Shown: positions 17,990 through 27,784, counted from the first letter of the stretch. The stretch is 64,000 bases of DNA from Pseudarthrobacter sp. NBSH8 (GCF_014217545.1 NZ_CP043178.1:3596001-3660000), one strand, 5' to 3'. The notes: generated by a model not told the origin, from the sequence alone. Translations and numbers: made by a program.

Positions 17990-20835
17990 CCTTTCGACCC
18001 GCGCCGTTACGCGCAGCGGCGGCTCTGGCCGTCGTCTTCATCGCGGCGCGGGTCATCTACCGCATCCTTTTCAACGGGGCGGGCATTGGCGAACCGGTTC
18101 TGCTCGACCTGCCGGCGGTTCGGCTGCCTGCCCCGTACGCGCATGTGGTCTTCCTCGGTCCGGTCACCGGAGCTGGCCTGTGGCAGGCGGTCCTGTCCGC
18201 CCTGCCGATTGCCGGGATGTTCCTTGCTTTCGGCCTGCTCAACGCCTGGGTCGATGTGGCCCGCGGCTTTGTCCACCTGGCCCGCCGCGGTCCCATGCAG
18301 GGCCTGGCCCGGACGCTTGTGGTGGCGTGGGCGGCGCTCCCGGCGCTTGCCGACGCCGTGACCTCCGTCCGCCTGGCGTTCCGGTTGCGGGGCGAACGCT
18401 TCGGACCGCGCGCCCTGGTGCCCGTGCTCGAGCGCACCCTGGAGCACGCCAGCCGGGTTGCCGCGGCCCTGGAGCTGCGCGGCTTCGGGAGCCGGGCAGC
18501 ACACCAACCCGGACAGGGTACCGAAGCGCCGGTTACCGTCCGGGACGCACAATTCCGCATCGGTGATGCGCAGGTGCGCGTTGCTGGTTTCGCGCCGTCC
18601 AGCGGGTCCATAACGGTCATTACCGGGCCGACGGGCTCCGGCAAGTCCACCATCCTGCGAGGTATCGCCGGCCTCCTCTCACACGTTGACGGTGGAGAAA
18701 TTTCCGGCACGGTGTGCGTCGCCGGAACGGACCGCGCCACCACGCCGCCGCGCGATACCGCCCGCCTCATCGGCGTCGTCCTGCAGAATCCCCGCGCCGC
18801 CTTCGCCTCCACCCGGGTCCGGGACGAAATCTCCCTGGCCCTTGAGCTGCGCGGTGTGGCTTCCGCGACCGCCAAGGCCAGGGTGCTGGAGGTCGCCGAG
18901 CGGATCGGTGTGACGGCGCTGCTGGACCGCAACATCAGCACCCTCTCCGCGGGTGAGGCAACGCTCGTAGCCATCGCCGCCGCGGTGGTGGAGCATCCGG
19001 CCCTGCTTTTGGTTGATGAGCCCCTGGCCGACCTTGACACCGCAGCACGCGGACACGTTATCGCCGTGCTCGACGCCCTCGCCCGGGACGCCGGTACCTG
19101 CGTCATCGTGGCGGAGCACCGGGCTGCGCCACTCGTCCCGGTTGCCGACTCCTGGTGGACCATCGACGACGGCGCCCTGGTGCCCGGTGCCGCGCCGTCC
19201 GCTTCCCCGACGGTTGCGCACCCTACGCCAGCGCCGCCAGCGGAGCACGCGCCCGTACTGATGGCGGCAAACCTTGCGGTGCACCGCAAGGGCAAGCCGC
19301 TCGTGCTGGATGCATCCCTGACCCTGCACCGCGGCGAAGTGGTGGCCTTGGTGGGGCCGAACGGGGCCGGGAAGTCGTCCCTCCTGGTGGCGCTCGCCCT
19401 GGGTGAAGGAACGGTTCGTGAAGGGACGGGCGGTGTAAGAACGGTCGACGGCGGCCGCGTCGCCCTCGTGCCGGACGCCTCGGACGACCTCTTCACCAGG
19501 GATACGGTGGCAGCGGAGCTCCGCGCGGCCGAACGGCGCCAGGCGCGCCGTAAGGACGTCGGGCAACCTGCGCCTGGCTCCGCGGCGTCACACCTGGCCC
19601 GTTTGCGGGGAGACGTGCGGATTCCCATTGGGCCCGAGCATCCCCGGGACCTCTCTGCCGGGGAGCGCAGGATCCTGGCCATCGCGCTGCAGACCATGGA
19701 CAACCCTCAAGTGCTCCTGATCGATGAGCCCACCCGCGGACTCGATCCTGCGGCGCGCACCGCAGTCTCGGCAGCGCTGCGGGCCGCAGCGGACTCCGGC
19801 GCGGCGGTCTTGATCGCCACGCACGACCACGACTTCGCCCACGGCCTCGGCGCCCGGATCCTCCCGATGCGTGACGGCGTCGTGCCCTCCGTGGCGGCCG
19901 AAGTCCCGGAACCGCGCCTACCGCTTCCCCGGCAAGCAGGTGCAAGACCAAAACCACGGGTCATCGAACCAGACTCCCCGGTCCCGGCAAGACGGCACCG
20001 CATCCGGATGCCGCGCGGCGTTGAACTCCCTGTCCTCGCGGTGGCCAATCTTCTGGCTCTGGCAGCGTTCTGCTGGCCGCTGCTCGCGGCGGCCCTCCCG
20101 CAGGACGCCGCCGCGGCCCTCCCCTACGCGGCGCTGGCCATCGCACCACTCGCTGCCGTCGCCGTCGTTGTGTCCATGGATGGCTCGGTCCGCTCCGCAC
20201 ACACGGTGGCGCTGCTCGGCGTCCTGGCCGCCGTAGGTTCCGCAGTTCGGGTGGCGAGCACCGGCGTCGGGGGCGTGGAGGCAGTCTTTATCCTGCTGAT
20301 CCTGGCCGGCCGGGCCTTCGGTGCCCGTTTCGGCATGCTCCTCGGTGCCGCCACCATCGCCCTCTCAAGCGCCGTGTGGGGTGGCATCGGGCCCTGGACA
20401 CCGTTCCAGATCTTCGCCTGCGCGTGGGTGGGCGCCGGGGCCGGCCTGCTCCCGCGCCGGGTGCGCGGGAAAGCAGAACTGTGGATGCTGTGCGGCTACG
20501 GCGCCCTGGCGTCTTACCTGTTCGGCCTGCTCACCAACCTGTGGTTCTGGCCCTTCGCGGTCGGTGCGGGCACGGGCATCTCCTACGTGCCCGGCGCGCC
20601 GCTGGGGACAAATATGAGCAGCTTCCTGCTCTACTCGCTGGTGACCTCGACGGCGGGCTGGGACACTCTGCGTGCCGTCACCACCATCGTCGGAATCGCC
20701 GTGGTGGGACGGGCCATTCTTGCCGCCCTGCGGCGGGTGAAGCCGGTCTCCAGCGCGGGCGGGCAAGCCGGGCCGACTCACCCGGCCAAGGATCACTCCA
20801 CCCAGGCCAGGGACCGGCTTCAGCTCACACCTTGA
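17986..20835 (+). CDS. single-chain ECF transporter (T, two ATPases and S component fused)
   Basis: A 949-residue polypeptide that appears to hold a whole energy-coupling-factor transporter. Residues 1-175 are an EcfT-like membrane part, shorter than usual, with two coupling motifs (RLRGERFG and ELRGFGSR). Residues about 182-400 form ATPase 1 (Walker A GPTGSGKST at 214, Q-loop VLQNP, signature LSAGE, then LLLVDEP). Residues about 420-645 form ATPase 2 (Walker A GPNGAGKSS near 456, LSAGERR, LLIDEPTRGLD, ATHDHD). Residues about 680-935 are a six-segment membrane domain like a substrate-binding S component. A partner lipoprotein overlaps its start, and metH is convergent with an 11-base overlap, so cobalamin or a precursor is a plausible substrate. 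Confidence 0.85.
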   Translation: MTFRPAPLRAAAALAVVFIAARVIYRILFNGAGIGEPVLLDLPAVRLPAPYAHVVFLGPVTGAGLWQAVLSALPIAGMFLAFGLLNAWVDVARGFVHLARRGPMQGLARTLVVAWAALPALADAVTSVRLAFRLRGERFGPRALVPVLERTLEHASRVAAALELRGFGSRAAHQPGQGTEAPVTVRDAQFRIGDAQVRVAGFAPSSGSITVITGPTGSGKSTILRGIAGLLSHVDGGEISGTVCVAGTDRATTPPRDTARLIGVVLQNPRAAFASTRVRDEISLALELRGVASATAKARVLEVAERIGVTALLDRNISTLSAGEATLVAIAAAVVEHPALLLVDEPLADLDTAARGHVIAVLDALARDAGTCVIVAEHRAAPLVPVADSWWTIDDGALVPGAAPSASPTVAHPTPAPPAEHAPVLMAANLAVHRKGKPLVLDASLTLHRGEVVALVGPNGAGKSSLLVALALGEGTVREGTGGVRTVDGGRVALVPDASDDLFTRDTVAAELRAAERRQARRKDVGQPAPGSAASHLARLRGDVRIPIGPEHPRDLSAGERRILAIALQTMDNPQVLLIDEPTRGLDPAARTAVSAALRAAADSGAAVLIATHDHDFAHGLGARILPMRDGVVPSVAAEVPEPRLPLPRQAGARPKPRVIEPDSPVPARRHRIRMPRGVELPVLAVANLLALAAFCWPLLAAALPQDAAAALPYAALAIAPLAAVAVVVSMDGSVRSAHTVALLGVLAAVGSAVRVASTGVGGVEAVFILLILAGRAFGARFGMLLGAATIALSSAVWGGIGPWTPFQIFACAWVGAGAGLLPRRVRGKAELWMLCGYGALASYLFGLLTNLWFWPFAVGAGTGISYVPGAPLGTNMSSFLLYSLVTSTAGWDTLRAVTTIVGIAVVGRAILAALRRVKPVSSAGGQAGPTHPAKDHSTQARDRLQLTP

Positions 20836-23800
20836 AGTACTTCGCCTCCGGGTGGTGGAACACAAACGCGTCGGTGGACTGTTCGGGGTGCAGCATCAGC
20901 TCATCACTGAGGACCACGCCCATCCTTTCGGGCTTCAGCAGCTCCGTCACCTTGCGGCGGTCCTCCATATCCGGGCACGCGGGGTAGCCAAGCGAGAACC
21001 GCGCACCGCGGTAGTCGAGTTTGAACAGGCCGGCCTTGTCCTTGGGCTCCTCGGCCGCGAAACCCAGCTCCTTGCGGATCCGGGAATGCCAGAACTCCGC
21101 CAGCGCCTCGGTGAGCTGCATGACCAGGCCGTTGAGCTCGTAATAGTCGCGGTATTGGTTGGCCGCGAACATCGTGGACGTGAACTCTTCGATCTTCGAA
21201 CCGGCGGTGACCAGCTGCACCGGCAAAACGTCCACCTGCCCCGACTCGCGCGAGCGCACGAAGTCGGCCAGGCACAGGTGCCGGTCGCGGCGCTGGCGCG
21301 GGAAGTCGAACCGCAGCCGTTCGGTGCCGATCGGACCGCCTGAACCACCGTCGGGGGCGAGGAGCCCCGCGGTGCCGAGGACGCCGTCGTGATCCTCTCC
21401 GTGGTGCAGCACCACCACCTGTTCCCCTTCGGTGACCACCGGGAAATAACCGTAGGCGACGGACGCATCAAGCATTCCCTCGCCGAGGATGCGGTCCAGC
21501 CAGTACCGCAGGCGGGGCCGGCCTTCGCGCTCCACCAGTTCCTCATAGGAGGCGCCGTCATCGCCGCGGCCGGGCTTGAGCCCCCACTGCCCCATGAAGG
21601 TGGCGCGCTCGTCGAGCATGGCGGCGTAGTCGTGGAGTGCCACGCCGCGCACAATGCGCGTGCCCCAGAACGGCGGCGCGGGCACGAGGTTGTTGGCGGC
21701 CACGTCGGACCGGCCGGGCATTGCCTCCGGCTCGGTCACCGTGAACTTCGGGCCGCCTTTATGGATCCGCTTCTTCAGCGGCGGAAGGCCGACGGCATCC
21801 GGGTCCGCGCCGCGGGCCACCTGCACCAGCGGTTCCATGAGTGCCAGGCCCTCAAAGGCGTCCTTGGCGTACCGGACGGTTCCCTCAAACTGCTCCGCCA
21901 GGTCCTGCTCCACGTAGGCGCGGGTCAGGGCGGCGCCGCCGAGGATGATGGGCCACTTCTTCGCGAGGCCCCGGGACTGGAGTTCGGCGAGGTTTTCCTT
22001 CATCACCACGGTGGACTTCACCAGCAGGCCGGACATGCCGATCACGTCGGCGTTGTGTTCCTGCGCTGCGGCCATGATCTCGGCGATCCCCTGCTTGATG
22101 CCGATGTTGATGACTTTGTAGCCGTTGTTGGTGAGGATGATGTCCACCAGGTTCTTGCCGATGTCGTGCACATCGCCGCGCACGGTGGCGATCACCATGG
22201 TGCCCTTGCCCGAGGAATCCGATTTCTCCATGTGCGGCTCGAGCAGGGCCACCGCGTTCTTCATCACCTCGGCGGACTGCAGCACGAACGGCAGCTGCAT
22301 CTCGCCGGCGCCGAAGCGCTCGCCCACCACCTTCATGCCCTCGAGCAGGTAGTCGTTGATGATGCCGAGCGGGGTCATGCCCTCGCTGCGAGCCAGGTCG
22401 AGGTCTCCTTCGAGGCCCTTGCCTTCGCCGTCGATGATGCGCCGCTCCAGGCGTTCGCCGGTGGGCAGCGCCGCAAGTTCTGCCGCGCGCTGGTCCTTCA
22501 GCGCCGCGGTGTCGACGCCGGCGAACAGGTCCAGCATGCTGTTCAGGGGGTCGTACGTGATGTTGCCGTCGGCGTCGTATTCGCGGCGGTCCCAGATGAG
22601 GTCCAGGGCAACTTTGCGCTGTTCTTCCGGCAGGGAGGCGAGCGGAACGATCTTGGCGGCGTCGATGATGCCGCTGGTCAGGCCGGCCTGCACGGCCTCG
22701 TGCAGGAACACCGAGTTCAGGGCCATGCGCGCTGCCGGGTTCAGGCCGAAGGACACGTTGGAGACGCCGAGGGTGGTCTGGATGCCGGGATATTTCGTGG
22801 TGATCTGGCGGATGGCCTCGATGGTTTCGATGCCGTCCCGGCGGGTTTCTTCCTGGCCGGTGGCGATGGGGAAGGTCAGGGCGTCCACGATGATGTCCTC
22901 GACCCGCATCCCCCATTCGCCTACCAGGGCGTCGACGAGGCGCGAGGCGATGGCCACCTTGCCTTCGGTGGTGCGTGCCTGGCCCTGTTCATCGATGGTC
23001 AGGGCGATCACGGCGGCACCGTGTTCCTTTACGAGCGGCATGATGCGCGCGAAGCGGCTGTTGGGGCCGTCGCCGTCCTCGTAGTTGACGGAGTTGACCA
23101 CCGGGCGTCCGCCGATGTGCTCGAGCCCGGCCTGCAGCACGGGCGGTTCGGTGGAATCGATGACAAGCGGGAGCGTGGAAGCCGACGCGAAACGTGAGAC
23201 GATCTCCTTAATGTCGGCCACGCCGTCGCGCCCCACATAGTCAATGCAGACGTCGAGCAGGTGCGCGCCAACACGAACCTGTCCGCGGGCAATATCAACG
23301 CAGTCGTCCCAGCGTTCTTCGAGCATCGCCTGGCGGAACGCCTTCGAACCGTTCGCGTTGGTGCGCTCGCCAATGGCGAGGTACGCGGATTCCTGGTCGA
23401 AATTCACGTGGTGGTAGAGGGAAGCGATGCCGGCTTCACGCTCGGTGGGAACGCGGCCGCCGTCGGCGCCCCTGCCGCCGCTGGTGACGGCGCCGCTGGC
23501 GCGGAAGGGCGCAAGACGTTCGACGACGGCGGCCATGTGCTCCGGCGTCGTACCGCAACAGCCGCCCACCAGGCCCAGGCCGAATTCCCGTACGAACTGT
23601 TCGTGCGCTGTGGCGAGTTCGGTGGGCGAGAGCGGATAGTGCGCGCCGTTGGGACCAAGGACGGGCAGGCCGGCGTTGGGCATGCAGGCGATCGCGACGG
23701 AGGACTGTTTGGAGAGGTGGCGCAGGTGCTCGCTCATCTCGTCCGGCCCGGTGGCGCAGTTCAGGCCGATGGCGTCGACGCCGAGCGGCTCGAGCGCGGT

Positions 23801-24475
23801 GAGCGCGGCGCCGATTTCGGAGCCCATCAGCATAGTTCCGGTGGTTTCGACCGTCACCTCGACGAAGATGGGGAGCCGGATACCGCGGGTGACGATGGCC
23901 TGCTTGCAGCCATTGACCGCGGCTTTGGTCTGCAGGAGGTCCTGGCTGGTTTCGATGAGGAAGGCGTCCGCGCCCCCGTCGATGAGGCCCTCGGCCTGCA
24001 GGGCGAAGGTCTGCTTGAGGTAGTCGTAGCTGGTGTGGCCGAGGCTGGGGAGCTTGGTGCCCGGTCCCATGGAGCCCAGGACCCAGCGCATCCGTCCGTC
24101 TGTTTGTTCTGCCGCTTCCGCACGCTCGCGGGCGATTCTCGCGCCTTTGCGGGCGAGTTCCTCGATCCGGTCGTCGATGCCGTAGTCGGAGAGGTTGGAC
24201 CAGTTAGCGCCGAAGGTGTTGGTTTCCACCGCGTCGATGCCGGTGGCGAAGTACGCGTCGTGGATGTCCGCGAGGACGTCGGGCCGCGTGGCGTTGAGGA
24301 TCTCGTTGCAGCCTTCGAGCCCCAGGAAGTCGTCCTCGAGCGAGAGTTCCCGGCCCTGCAGCATGGTGCCCATGGCCCCATCGGCAATGACGACACGGTG
24401 GTTCACCGCATCCAGGAGTTCCTGGGCGCGGACAGGGCGGGGGACGGAGTCTATATCAAGCGCAAAACGAGGCAT
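20825..24475 (-). CDS. metH: cobalamin-dependent methionine synthase
   Basis: A full-length 1216-residue MetH, which transfers a methyl group from 5-methyltetrahydrofolate to homocysteine. Domains in order: homocysteine/zinc barrel (1 to about 335, ending with GGCCGTTPEHM), pterin-binding barrel (about 360-640), cobalamin domain (about 660-900) with DVHDIGKN near residue 770 supplying the cobalt-ligand His, and the AdoMet-dependent reactivation domain (about 920-1216) with GYPACPD. I could not recognise a cobalamin riboswitch in the short upstream gap. Its 3' end overlaps that of the ECF transporter gene. Confidence 0.97.
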   Translation of the reverse strand: MPRFALDIDSVPRPVRAQELLDAVNHRVVIADGAMGTMLQGRELSLEDDFLGLEGCNEILNATRPDVLADIHDAYFATGIDAVETNTFGANWSNLSDYGIDDRIEELARKGARIARERAEAAEQTDGRMRWVLGSMGPGTKLPSLGHTSYDYLKQTFALQAEGLIDGGADAFLIETSQDLLQTKAAVNGCKQAIVTRGIRLPIFVEVTVETTGTMLMGSEIGAALTALEPLGVDAIGLNCATGPDEMSEHLRHLSKQSSVAIACMPNAGLPVLGPNGAHYPLSPTELATAHEQFVREFGLGLVGGCCGTTPEHMAAVVERLAPFRASGAVTSGGRGADGGRVPTEREAGIASLYHHVNFDQESAYLAIGERTNANGSKAFRQAMLEERWDDCVDIARGQVRVGAHLLDVCIDYVGRDGVADIKEIVSRFASASTLPLVIDSTEPPVLQAGLEHIGGRPVVNSVNYEDGDGPNSRFARIMPLVKEHGAAVIALTIDEQGQARTTEGKVAIASRLVDALVGEWGMRVEDIIVDALTFPIATGQEETRRDGIETIEAIRQITTKYPGIQTTLGVSNVSFGLNPAARMALNSVFLHEAVQAGLTSGIIDAAKIVPLASLPEEQRKVALDLIWDRREYDADGNITYDPLNSMLDLFAGVDTAALKDQRAAELAALPTGERLERRIIDGEGKGLEGDLDLARSEGMTPLGIINDYLLEGMKVVGERFGAGEMQLPFVLQSAEVMKNAVALLEPHMEKSDSSGKGTMVIATVRGDVHDIGKNLVDIILTNNGYKVINIGIKQGIAEIMAAAQEHNADVIGMSGLLVKSTVVMKENLAELQSRGLAKKWPIILGGAALTRAYVEQDLAEQFEGTVRYAKDAFEGLALMEPLVQVARGADPDAVGLPPLKKRIHKGGPKFTVTEPEAMPGRSDVAANNLVPAPPFWGTRIVRGVALHDYAAMLDERATFMGQWGLKPGRGDDGASYEELVEREGRPRLRYWLDRILGEGMLDASVAYGYFPVVTEGEQVVVLHHGEDHDGVLGTAGLLAPDGGSGGPIGTERLRFDFPRQRRDRHLCLADFVRSRESGQVDVLPVQLVTAGSKIEEFTSTMFAANQYRDYYELNGLVMQLTEALAEFWHSRIRKELGFAAEEPKDKAGLFKLDYRGARFSLGYPACPDMEDRRKVTELLKPERMGVVLSDELMLHPEQSTDAFVFHHPEAKYFKV

Positions 24476-24671
24476 CTAAACAGGTTACGTGCGGGGGCCT
24501 CTGCAGTGCGCTGTGTGTCCATGTGCTACGACGGCGGGTGGTCGCCTCGCTAGGACCTTCGGGCAGCGCCTGTGAGTTAGCGCAACTGGCATGCACGGGT
24601 TGACAGGGACCCCGCAGACCAGCCCGGCAATGGACACCATCACCATAATTTTCATGTCAGGACAAGAGCCG

Positions 24672-26090
24672 CTATGACGCCGCCGCACCAGTGACGGCGG
24701 GCAGTACCCGTACCGGGACGCAGGTGCGCCATGGCGCGGCTTGCTCATAGGCGTCGGCGATGGCAAGCACGGTGGCGTCTGAGTGTTCAAGCCCCATGAG
24801 GTGCATTCCGATGGGCTGCCCGCTGGCGAACCCGCAAGGCACACTAACGCCCGGCATTCCAGTGAGGTTCGCGGCAGAAAGCATGCGCAGCGCAGCAGCC
24901 AGAGAGTTCTCGCCGACTGACGCGGTCAGTTCCGAAGACATTGAGGACGCGAGTGGTGCGATCGCCGGGAGCGTGGGCGAAACCAGCCCGGCCACGCCGG
25001 CCCGGGCCATGGCGTCGGGTATGTACGCTCTGAGGTGCGTCCGGACCTGCCAGGCCAGGCGGACCTCGTCCCGGGACACCAGGGCACCGGTTTCGATCAT
25101 GACGCGTGTACCGGGCAGATACCCCTCGGCGGACCGCTTTAGCCGCTCACGGTGATGGCGGGCCGCTTCCGACAGTGAAATTGCCACGCTTGCGTGCAGT
25201 GCCAGGTCCAGTTCGGGGAGCCGCAGCTCTACGATCTCCATCCCCAGGTCCGCAAGCACGGAGAGGGCATTTTCCACGACAGCCATGACGTCCGGGGCAA
25301 CCCCCCATTCAGACCACATCCGGCGGTCTACTCCAAGCCTGGTCGAAGCAGCAACGTCCCGAATGCGGGCGGAAACGGGTCCTCCGAGGCGGGCAAGTGC
25401 CTGCGGCTCCACCATCCCGTCAAAGAGCGCAGCGCAGTCTTCCACGCTCCGGGCGATCGGCCCCACATGATCCATCGTGTGGCTGACGTGCAGGACACCG
25501 GTGGAAGATACGACGCCGGTGCTTGGCTTGAGCCCCACCAGGCCGTTGACGGAAGCGGGGTTTCGGACTGAGCCGCCTGTGTCAGTGCCGAGGGCCCCGG
25601 GAATGCTTCCCACCGCAACAGCGACTCCGGATCCAACGCTTGAACCGCCAGCATACCGCTCAGGATCCCACGGGTTACGTGACGGCGGCGTCCCTTGGCC
25701 GAAGGCGAACTCATGCGTTTGAAGTTTGCCGAGAATCACAGCACCGCTGGCACGGAGTTGACGTACGACGCCGGCGTCGTCCTTTGCGATGTTCCCTCGC
25801 AGGCTGTCTGAGCCGCCTTCGGTGGGCATCCGGCGGACGTCGATGACATCCTTTACCCCCAGGGGAATGCCGTGGAGGGCGCCGCCGAACTGCCCCTTGG
25901 CGGCCTGGCCGTCGGCCAGGCCGGCCGCTGCCCGCGCCCCCCTCTCGTCCACGAATGCCCAGGCGTGGGCGTAGCCTTCGGTGTCCTGAAGCCGGTCCAG
26001 CACGGAGTCGAGCAACTCAACCGCCGACAGCTCCCGTCGTCGGATACGGCCAGCCGCTTCGGTGATGCCCAGCTCCCATGGCTCGGTCAC
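24672..26090 (-). CDS. amidase-signature hydrolase
   Basis: A 472-residue amidase-signature enzyme with the Ser-cisSer-Lys triad: Lys80 in GVKD, Ser154 in GGSSVGSG and Ser174 in DTGGSVR. Family members hydrolyse amides, half-amides and carboxybiuret-type compounds. It is the last gene of a three-gene minus-strand operon (amidohydrolase, 78-residue protein, amidase) joined by ATGA overlaps, which suggests that it acts on the ring-opened product of the amidohydrolase. Not a GatA candidate: there are no GatB/GatC neighbours. Confidence 0.88.
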   Translation of the reverse strand: MTEPWELGITEAAGRIRRRELSAVELLDSVLDRLQDTEGYAHAWAFVDERGARAAAGLADGQAAKGQFGGALHGIPLGVKDVIDVRRMPTEGGSDSLRGNIAKDDAGVVRQLRASGAVILGKLQTHEFAFGQGTPPSRNPWDPERYAGGSSVGSGVAVAVGSIPGALGTDTGGSVRNPASVNGLVGLKPSTGVVSSTGVLHVSHTMDHVGPIARSVEDCAALFDGMVEPQALARLGGPVSARIRDVAASTRLGVDRRMWSEWGVAPDVMAVVENALSVLADLGMEIVELRLPELDLALHASVAISLSEAARHHRERLKRSAEGYLPGTRVMIETGALVSRDEVRLAWQVRTHLRAYIPDAMARAGVAGLVSPTLPAIAPLASSMSSELTASVGENSLAAALRMLSAANLTGMPGVSVPCGFASGQPIGMHLMGLEHSDATVLAIADAYEQAAPWRTCVPVRVLPAVTGAAAS

Positions 26091-26323
26091 GGTTTCACCC
26101 CCTGGTGCGGCGCACCGGACTGGTCCGCGGAACCGGCCTGGTCCGATGCGAGGGTCAGCTGCTCAAAGGATGACTTCAGTTCATCCATCCCGGCCCGGAA
26201 GTCCCGGTACGCTGCTTCCAGCGCCGGCAGATCCTCCCGGGCGATCGCGTTGCCCACCAAATCGCGGATGACCACCAACTGCCCACTGGTCAATGCGTGT
26301 TCGCAGTCCACTGGTTGGTTCAT
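26087..26323 (-). CDS. small helical protein between amidohydrolase and amidase
   Basis: A 78-residue acidic, Ala/Glu/Leu-rich protein, predicted helical by eye, with no motif I recognise. Its start overlaps the amidohydrolase stop and its stop overlaps the amidase start (ATGA both times). Small subunits that bind amidases are known (AtzG with AtzE, GatC with GatA), and its place and size fit such a role, but I see no clear sequence likeness to either. Confidence 0.65.
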   Translation of the reverse strand: MNQPVDCEHALTSGQLVVIRDLVGNAIAREDLPALEAAYRDFRAGMDELKSSFEQLTLASDQAGSADQSGAPHQGVKP

Positions 26324-27693
26324 CGGTGGGCCTCCGTAGTGAGCTGCCCGTCCTGGACCACGCAGATGCCGTCCACCAGGACAGTCCGCACACCGCGAAA
26401 GTCCTCCATTCGGGCCACAACCACGTCAGCCACGCGCCCGGCCTGCAGCCGTCCGCTTCCGGGGCCAATGCCCGGGATAAGGTCCGCAACTGCCGAGCTT
26501 GCCATGGCGACGGCGTCGGCCAGAGAGCGGTGCCCGTGGGCCGCGATGTCATGGACGGCGGAGATCAGCTCGTCGTGGTCGCCGTCGTGCCCGTAGTCCG
26601 TGCCGATGACGGAGATGAGGTCCGGTTCCCGGAGCAGCAGGTCCCAGTGTTCGCGCGTGGTGACGGTGTGCCTGCGGTGCAGGAGATCGAACACCGAGGC
26701 CTCGGCCGGCCAGCCCATTTTCCGGCCCAGGACGGCCAGCTCGTACGCTTCCGCAGGGGTGTGGGAGGGGTGGTTTGCGTGGGCGGCAATCACGGTTGCC
26801 CCGCTGCCGTCCAGCTGGAACATGAGCTCACGCAGGACGCCGGCTGTGGCCGAGGCGCTGTGCACGATGGCCGGCACGCCGAACTTGGCCGCTGTCTGGA
26901 CCCCTTCCCGGATACCTTCGATGGCAGGGACGAACGAGGGCATCACGGAATTCGTGACGAGCTTCGAGAGTTGGGTGGCGGTGAGGGCCTCCGCGAGTCC
27001 GGCCTCTTTGGCTGCCTCAGCCAGTGCACCCACGTTGAGCGCACCGGCATCGATGAACCGGCCCAGCACGGCTTCCTTGATGCGCCGCGCCTGCTCGAGG
27101 GTGATGCGGATCCCGGAAGCCTTGTGGATCGCTGCGGGGATGTAGACGAGATCCTGCCCTCCGCCGCCCAGCGTTTGGCCTCCGCCCAGCTCCCCGATGG
27201 CGACAGCACCGTCGTCGAGCATCCGCTCAACGGTGAGTTCACGGGCCTCAGCCGCCAGTCCCCGGCCATCAGCCATGGCCGCCGCATGGAGGCAGCGCGG
27301 CAGATGCGTGGTGGCGCCCCGCACATGCACCGCGTGGCGGCGGTCGGCTTCGCGCACGTCGTCCATGGACGCGAAGCCGCAGAGGCTAAGGACTGTGGTG
27401 GTTCCGGCCAGGAGGTGCCTGTCCAGGTTGCCCATCCACCGCTGCGCGGACAGGGCCGGCGCCGCACTGGGGAACAGTGCGCCGGGGGTCACGCCGTGGG
27501 TGTGGCTGTTGATGAGGCCCGGCATCACGATGCAGCCCGCGGCGTCGATGACGTCGCCTGCGAAGCCGCGGTCCGCTTCCCAGTAGTGGAGGACGTCCGC
27601 GATGCGGCCGTCGCGGATGACCACTGCACCGGCCTCGATGACAGTGTCCCCGGAGCCCGTGACGATGGTGCCTCCGCGAATGAGCGTAGACAT
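26320..27693 (-). CDS. amidohydrolase-superfamily hydrolase (cyclic amidohydrolase-like)
   Basis: A 457-residue TIM-barrel metal-dependent hydrolase. The HxH metal motif is at His64/His66 (NSHTHG), later ligands occur in PAIVHSAS and AAHANHPSH, and the catalytic Asp in IGTDYGHD. Such proteins open cyclic amides or deaminate rings. A good ribosome-binding site (AGAGGGGAG) precedes ATG 27693. The promoter region is shared with the divergent deacetylase-fold gene and carries the 14-bp operator of this block. Confidence 0.85.
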   Translation of the reverse strand: MSTLIRGGTIVTGSGDTVIEAGAVVIRDGRIADVLHYWEADRGFAGDVIDAAGCIVMPGLINSHTHGVTPGALFPSAAPALSAQRWMGNLDRHLLAGTTTVLSLCGFASMDDVREADRRHAVHVRGATTHLPRCLHAAAMADGRGLAAEARELTVERMLDDGAVAIGELGGGQTLGGGGQDLVYIPAAIHKASGIRITLEQARRIKEAVLGRFIDAGALNVGALAEAAKEAGLAEALTATQLSKLVTNSVMPSFVPAIEGIREGVQTAAKFGVPAIVHSASATAGVLRELMFQLDGSGATVIAAHANHPSHTPAEAYELAVLGRKMGWPAEASVFDLLHRRHTVTTREHWDLLLREPDLISVIGTDYGHDGDHDELISAVHDIAAHGHRSLADAVAMASSAVADLIPGIGPGSGRLQAGRVADVVVARMEDFRGVRTVLVDGICVVQDGQLTTEAHR

Positions 27694-27713
27694 CCGCTCC
27701 CCTCTCGGCTAGT

Positions 27714-27744
27714 TTCATCATATCGAAGTTTGCTTCACTATAGC
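27714..27744. promoter_or_regulatory. divergent promoters with operator A
   Basis: The 14-mer at 27714-27727 reads TTCGATATGATGAA on the minus strand and overlaps a TATGAT -10 box for the amidohydrolase operon. A second, weaker half (TTCACTATA, from 27734) overlaps TATAGC, a possible -10 for the plus-strand gene at 27785. Together 27720-27741 also form ATATCGAAG-N4-CTTCACTAT. Confidence 0.6.
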
Positions 27745-27784
27745 CGCAACGGTGCGGCGTCGGAACCCCCGAACGGAGAACACG

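Noticed and set aside
21389..23197. 602-codon open frame on the plus strand inside metH
   Set aside because: Antisense to a complete and unmistakable MetH; long shadow frames are expected in GC-rich coding DNA and the composition is not protein-like.
24476..24671. Possible cobalamin or SAH riboswitch upstream of metH
   Set aside because: The gap is under 200 bases and I found no B12-box or convincing SAH core by eye; a covariance-model search would settle it.
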